DNA of 33,553 nt from an uncultured Clostridia bacterium. Its GTDB lineage: Bacteria; Bacillota; Clostridia; Peptostreptococcales; Anaerovoracaceae. The stretch lies in contig CALZFA010000005.1 in NCBI GenBank assembly GCA_945644815.1, positions 1 through 33,553 on the forward strand. The letters are read 5' to 3'. Position numbers and translations under genes: made by a program. Below are positions 31,140 to 33,553 of this stretch, piece by piece. Numbering within the stretch: position 1 is the stretch's first letter; every line of letters begins with the position of its first letter. The notes below the pieces were generated by a model. The model was not told where the DNA came from. It did not search any database and saw only the letters and a program-made list of their open reading frames with translations.

Positions 31140-31845
31140 TCCGTAACCTCCCTAAAAGATACTCGAGATATTCCACCCTGTAGCTCTGGCGGCGCAGTTT
31201 TGCAGGTTCCTCCTGCCTTCCCTCTGACATGCTGCCAAGAATAAGCCTTTCAAGATTAAGCTTTTTCTCCAGGTACTCCTCTGTGAGTTCATTTTTGAAA
31301 TCTATCAGCTTGTGAGGAAACTCGTATTCAATGTCATCAGGCCCCAGATCACCCGCAACTGCCATCTCCTTCGGAACCACGGTAAGCACCTCACAGATAA
31401 ACTTGCCTTCTCTCACCAGCTTCTCTCCCGATATACTGAATCCGTTGTTATATAGCCACCATCTGAGCTGTCCTATACGGTTTCTCGGCTGGAGAATCAA
31501 TTTCCTGAATGACCATGCCTTTTGAACATCAGCGCCTAATATTTCTGTCATAAGGATTCCACCCATGCCCGCGATAACAACAGAGTCAACTTCTCCGCAG
31601 GACAGAACCTCGAGACCGCTTCCAAGACGCAAATCAAACTCTGTCTCAGGGTGAAGACTTCTGCAGTTTTCGTCAGCCTTTGACAAAGATCCTCTGCTGA
31701 TGTCCGCCATTATCACCTTTGGGCACAAGCCTGCTTCCCACAGATAAATAGGCAGAAAACCATGATCGGTTCCTATATCCGCCATGGTTTCGCCCTTTTC
31801 TATCTCTTCTGCAATTGTTTTAAGTCTGGGTGTAAGTTTAATCAT
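31129..31845 (-). CDS. trmK: tRNA (adenine-22-N1)-methyltransferase
   Basis: This 238-residue class I SAM methyltransferase makes m1A22 in the D-arm of tRNAs. MADIGTDHGFLPIYLWEAG is the SAM-binding loop typical of TrmK. VVIAGMGGILMTEIL and LILQPRNRIGQLRWWLYNNG are the conserved core and N-rich catalytic motif. Length is normal, and the coiled-coil-like C-terminus (EYLEKKLNLE) fits the family. Its ATG shares a base with the rpoD stop (TAATG), so translation is coupled. It overlaps the Nif3-family gene by 11 bases. Confidence 0.95.
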   Translation of the reverse strand: MIKLTPRLKTIAEEIEKGETMADIGTDHGFLPIYLWEAGLCPKVIMADISRGSLSKADENCRSLHPETEFDLRLGSGLEVLSCGEVDSVVIAGMGGILMTEILGADVQKAWSFRKLILQPRNRIGQLRWWLYNNGFSISGEKLVREGKFICEVLTVVPKEMAVAGDLGPDDIEYEFPHKLIDFKNELTEEYLEKKLNLERLILGSMSEGRQEEPAKLRRQSYRVEYLEYLLGRLRNEN

Positions 31846-33041
31846 TATTCAAGATAATCCTTAAGTTTCTTGCTCCTGCTCGGATGACGCAGTTTTCTAA
31901 GGGCCTTGGCCTCAATCTGACGAATACGTTCTCTTGTAACATCAAATTCTTTTCCTACTTCCTCCAAAGTTCTTGCCCTTCCGTCCTCAAGGCCGAACCT
32001 GAGTTTTAAAACCTTCTGTTCTCTTTCAGTCAGAGTATCAAGAACTTCAATCAGCTGTTCTTTAAGCATGGAAAAAGCTGCAGCCTCTGCCGGTGCCGGC
32101 ACATCCTCATCAGGAATGAAATCTCCCAAATGGCTATCCTCTTCCTCACCAATAGGAGTTTCCAGAGAAACAGGTTCCTGAGCTATCTTTTGGATTTCTC
32201 GCACCTTTTCAACGGAAATATTCATTTCCTCAGCTATCTCCTCAGGAGAAGGCTCACGCCCGTAGGTCTGAAGAAGCTGACGCGATACTCTGATAAGTCT
32301 GTTTATGGTTTCCACCATATGAACCGGTATTCTTATGGTCCTGGCCTGATCTGCTATGGAACGTGTAATGGCTTGTCTTATCCACCAAGTGGCATAGGTA
32401 GAAAACTTGTATCCTTTTGTATAGTCAAACTTATCTACTGCTTTAATAAGTCCGAGATTGCCTTCCTGAATTAAATCCAGGAAAAGCATACCTCTTCCCA
32501 CATATCTTTTTGCTATGCTTACAACAAGCCTTAGGTTGGCCTCGCAAAGACGCCTCTTTGCTTCTTCGTCTCCTTGTTCCATCCTTTTTGCCAGTTCTAT
32601 TTCTTCATCTGCAGAAAGAAGCGGCACCTTTCCGATTTCCTTGAGGTACATTCTCACCGGATCATCTACTGCGATACTCTTCGGCAGTGTGGCCTCCAGA
32701 TCCACATCGGCAGGCTCATCCATAATGAGGTCGGGATCCTCTGAAATATCCACATCGTCGTTTAGCAAAATATCGAAATCATCCGGCTCCGTTTCAGAGA
32801 CTATTTCAATATCCTTCGACATAAGTGCTTCGTAGATGTCGTCCATCTGATTTTTATCAAGATCCGTTGTTTCCATAACATCGGCCACAGCAGAATATGT
32901 CAGTTTATTTTTAGTCTGCTTTGCTCGTTCCAGAAGCGTAGATATTATCTCCTGTTTTTTTTCTGCCGGGGTCAAAACCGTCTCTTCTTTTTTTTCAATT
33001 GTTTCTTCAATAATACTTTTTTTATTGTCTTCTGCCGTCAT
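31845..33041 (-). CDS. rpoD: Primary sigma factor RpoD (sigma-A)
   Basis: This 398-residue housekeeping sigma factor has an acidic region 1.1 (about 25-120, with many Asp and Glu) and region 1.2 ([17 protein letters not shown]). Region 2 includes [16 protein letters not shown] and [16 protein letters not shown], which contacts the -10 box. Region 3 includes [17 protein letters not shown]. Region 4.2 is [20 protein letters not shown], which reads the -35 box. The lack of the large non-conserved insert fits a Firmicute. ATG 33041 shares a base with the dnaG stop (TAATG), and the trmK ATG shares a base with its own stop. The 6S-like RNA in this window would target the holoenzyme built from this subunit. 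Confidence 0.98.
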   Translation of the reverse strand: MTAEDNKKSIIEETIEKKEETVLTPAEKKQEIISTLLERAKQTKNKLTYSAVADVMETTDLDKNQMDDIYEALMSKDIEIVSETEPDDFDILLNDDVDISEDPDLIMDEPADVDLEATLPKSIAVDDPVRMYLKEIGKVPLLSADEEIELAKRMEQGDEEAKRRLCEANLRLVVSIAKRYVGRGMLFLDLIQEGNLGLIKAVDKFDYTKGYKFSTYATWWIRQAITRSIADQARTIRIPVHMVETINRLIRVSRQLLQTYGREPSPEEIAEEMNISVEKVREIQKIAQEPVSLETPIGEEEDSHLGDFIPDEDVPAPAEAAAFSMLKEQLIEVLDTLTEREQKVLKLRFGLEDGRARTLEEVGKEFDVTRERIRQIEAKALRKLRHPSRSKKLKDYLE

Positions 33042-33553
33042 TATTTTCTTCCCCCAAAAGAGTTTATTTCCTGCTGAACCTTCATCAGTTCCTCTGTAAG
33101 TTCTTTTATTGAATCACTGCCTGTTTCCTCATCTGCAAGCGAAATCCTGTCGATGAGTTCCTTTTCCCGTCTTACCGCCTTATTTCGTTTCCAGGTATTT
33201 ATACATTCTTCAAAAACCTGTTCCTCATTACCTGCAACTATAATTCCGTTGACAGCCTCAATAAAGGTCTGGCTCTCCATTGGATCAAGACTGTCCGTAA
33301 TATCCGAAAGTTCAAATTCTCTACGAAGTCCGTAAATCTCAAATATAAGATTTAATATTTTTCTGCCCAGCTCGCTTTCCATGATACCTTCATGCTCCAG
33401 GAGTTTCTCTGCAAAGCAAGGGTTTATAAACAGAACTTTAAGCAGCGTAGCTTCCATGCCGGAAAGCTCTTTTCTGCACTCTTCCTCCTGGTGCTTTTGT
33501 TTTATGACCGATGCTGAAGCAATATTATTATTGCCTGAGATTTCCATTTTTAT
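33041..33553 (-). CDS. dnaG: DNA primase, C-terminal part (cut by window edge)
   Basis: The last 170 or so codons of dnaG run in from beyond the right edge; the frame is open at 33553. This is the helicase-binding C-terminal domain. It is all-helical, with [20 protein letters not shown] and [19 protein letters not shown], ending in a charged helical tail [13 protein letters not shown]. The ATG at 33547 is internal, not the start. It matches in position (directly before rpoD, TAATG overlap) the primase of the macromolecular-synthesis operon. The catalytic TOPRIM and zinc domains lie outside the window, so identity rests on the C-terminal domain and context. Confidence 0.85.
   Translation of the reverse strand: MKMEISGNNNIASASVIKQKHQEEECRKELSGMEATLLKVLFINPCFAEKLLEHEGIMESELGRKILNLIFEIYGLRREFELSDITDSLDPMESQTFIEAVNGIIVAGNEEQVFEECINTWKRNKAVRREKELIDRISLADEETGSDSIKELTEELMKVQQEINSFGGRK

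Noticed and set aside
1-33553. CRISPR arrays, insertion sequences, attachment sites, prophage
   Set aside because: I saw no regularly spaced repeats, transposase or integrase genes, or direct-repeat junctions. The CAT remnant is the only trace of accessory DNA.

Overview
The window reads as a core-genome stretch of an anaerobic, low-to-moderate-GC Firmicute of the class Clostridia. Points in favour are oxygen-independent HemZ, a giant 2-hydroxyacyl-CoA dehydratase activase-type protein, a formate/nitrite channel, an OPT transporter, type A RNase P RNA, and a dnaG-rpoD-trmK-nif3 cluster. A Peptostreptococcales/Anaerovoracaceae-like genome is my best guess, but that is inference. Nearly all genes are on the minus strand, so transcription runs from high to low coordinates. 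I see no phage, insertion sequence or CRISPR array.

Layout from the right edge, in transcription order. (a) 33553-29861: the 3' end of dnaG, then rpoD, trmK, a Nif3-family gene and an unlisted 38-residue membrane peptide, packed with 1-11 base overlaps or 13-base gaps. RNase P RNA follows from its own promoter. (b) 29750-29371: the C-terminal half of a chloramphenicol acetyltransferase (a dead gene) and the prfC terminator. (c) 29360-25697: prfC (plus), a MATE transporter (minus) and a small cysteine-cluster protein (plus) that may be leaderless. (d) 25557-21294: the dehydratase activase-type protein with its terminator. (e) 21282-20274: yebC with a near-consensus promoter, then a 6S-like RNA whose 3' strand overlaps a candidate focA promoter. 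(f) 20240-12853: focA, an OPT transporter, polA, coaE and a membrane-anchored family 5 solute-binding protein, closely spaced. (g) 12845-12203: tRNA-Leu(CAA) with its own promoter, then yajC and a terminator. (h) 12175-1: promoter-like sequence, then secDF, rel, dtd, a metallo-beta-lactamase-fold hydrolase, hemZ, hisS, aspS, a fused nadD, yqeK and the start of rsfS, apparently one long transcription unit.

The genes serve housekeeping functions: replication initiation and gap filling (DnaG, PolA), promoter recognition and its RNA regulator (RpoD, 6S RNA), tRNA supply, charging and quality control (tRNA-Leu, HisS, AspS, Dtd, TrmK, RNase P), termination (PrfC), stringent response (Rel), protein export (YajC, SecDF), and NAD and CoA synthesis (NadD, CoaE). 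The most unusual item is the NadD polypeptide: it carries an N-terminal extension of about 260 residues with a four-cysteine zinc-ribbon-like module and a second domain, in a cluster where NadD is normally a single-domain enzyme. Other points worth a second look are the 38-residue membrane peptide next to rnpB, the solute-binding protein without lipobox or transporter partners, the possible leaderless gene, and the overlap of the 6S RNA with the focA promoter.
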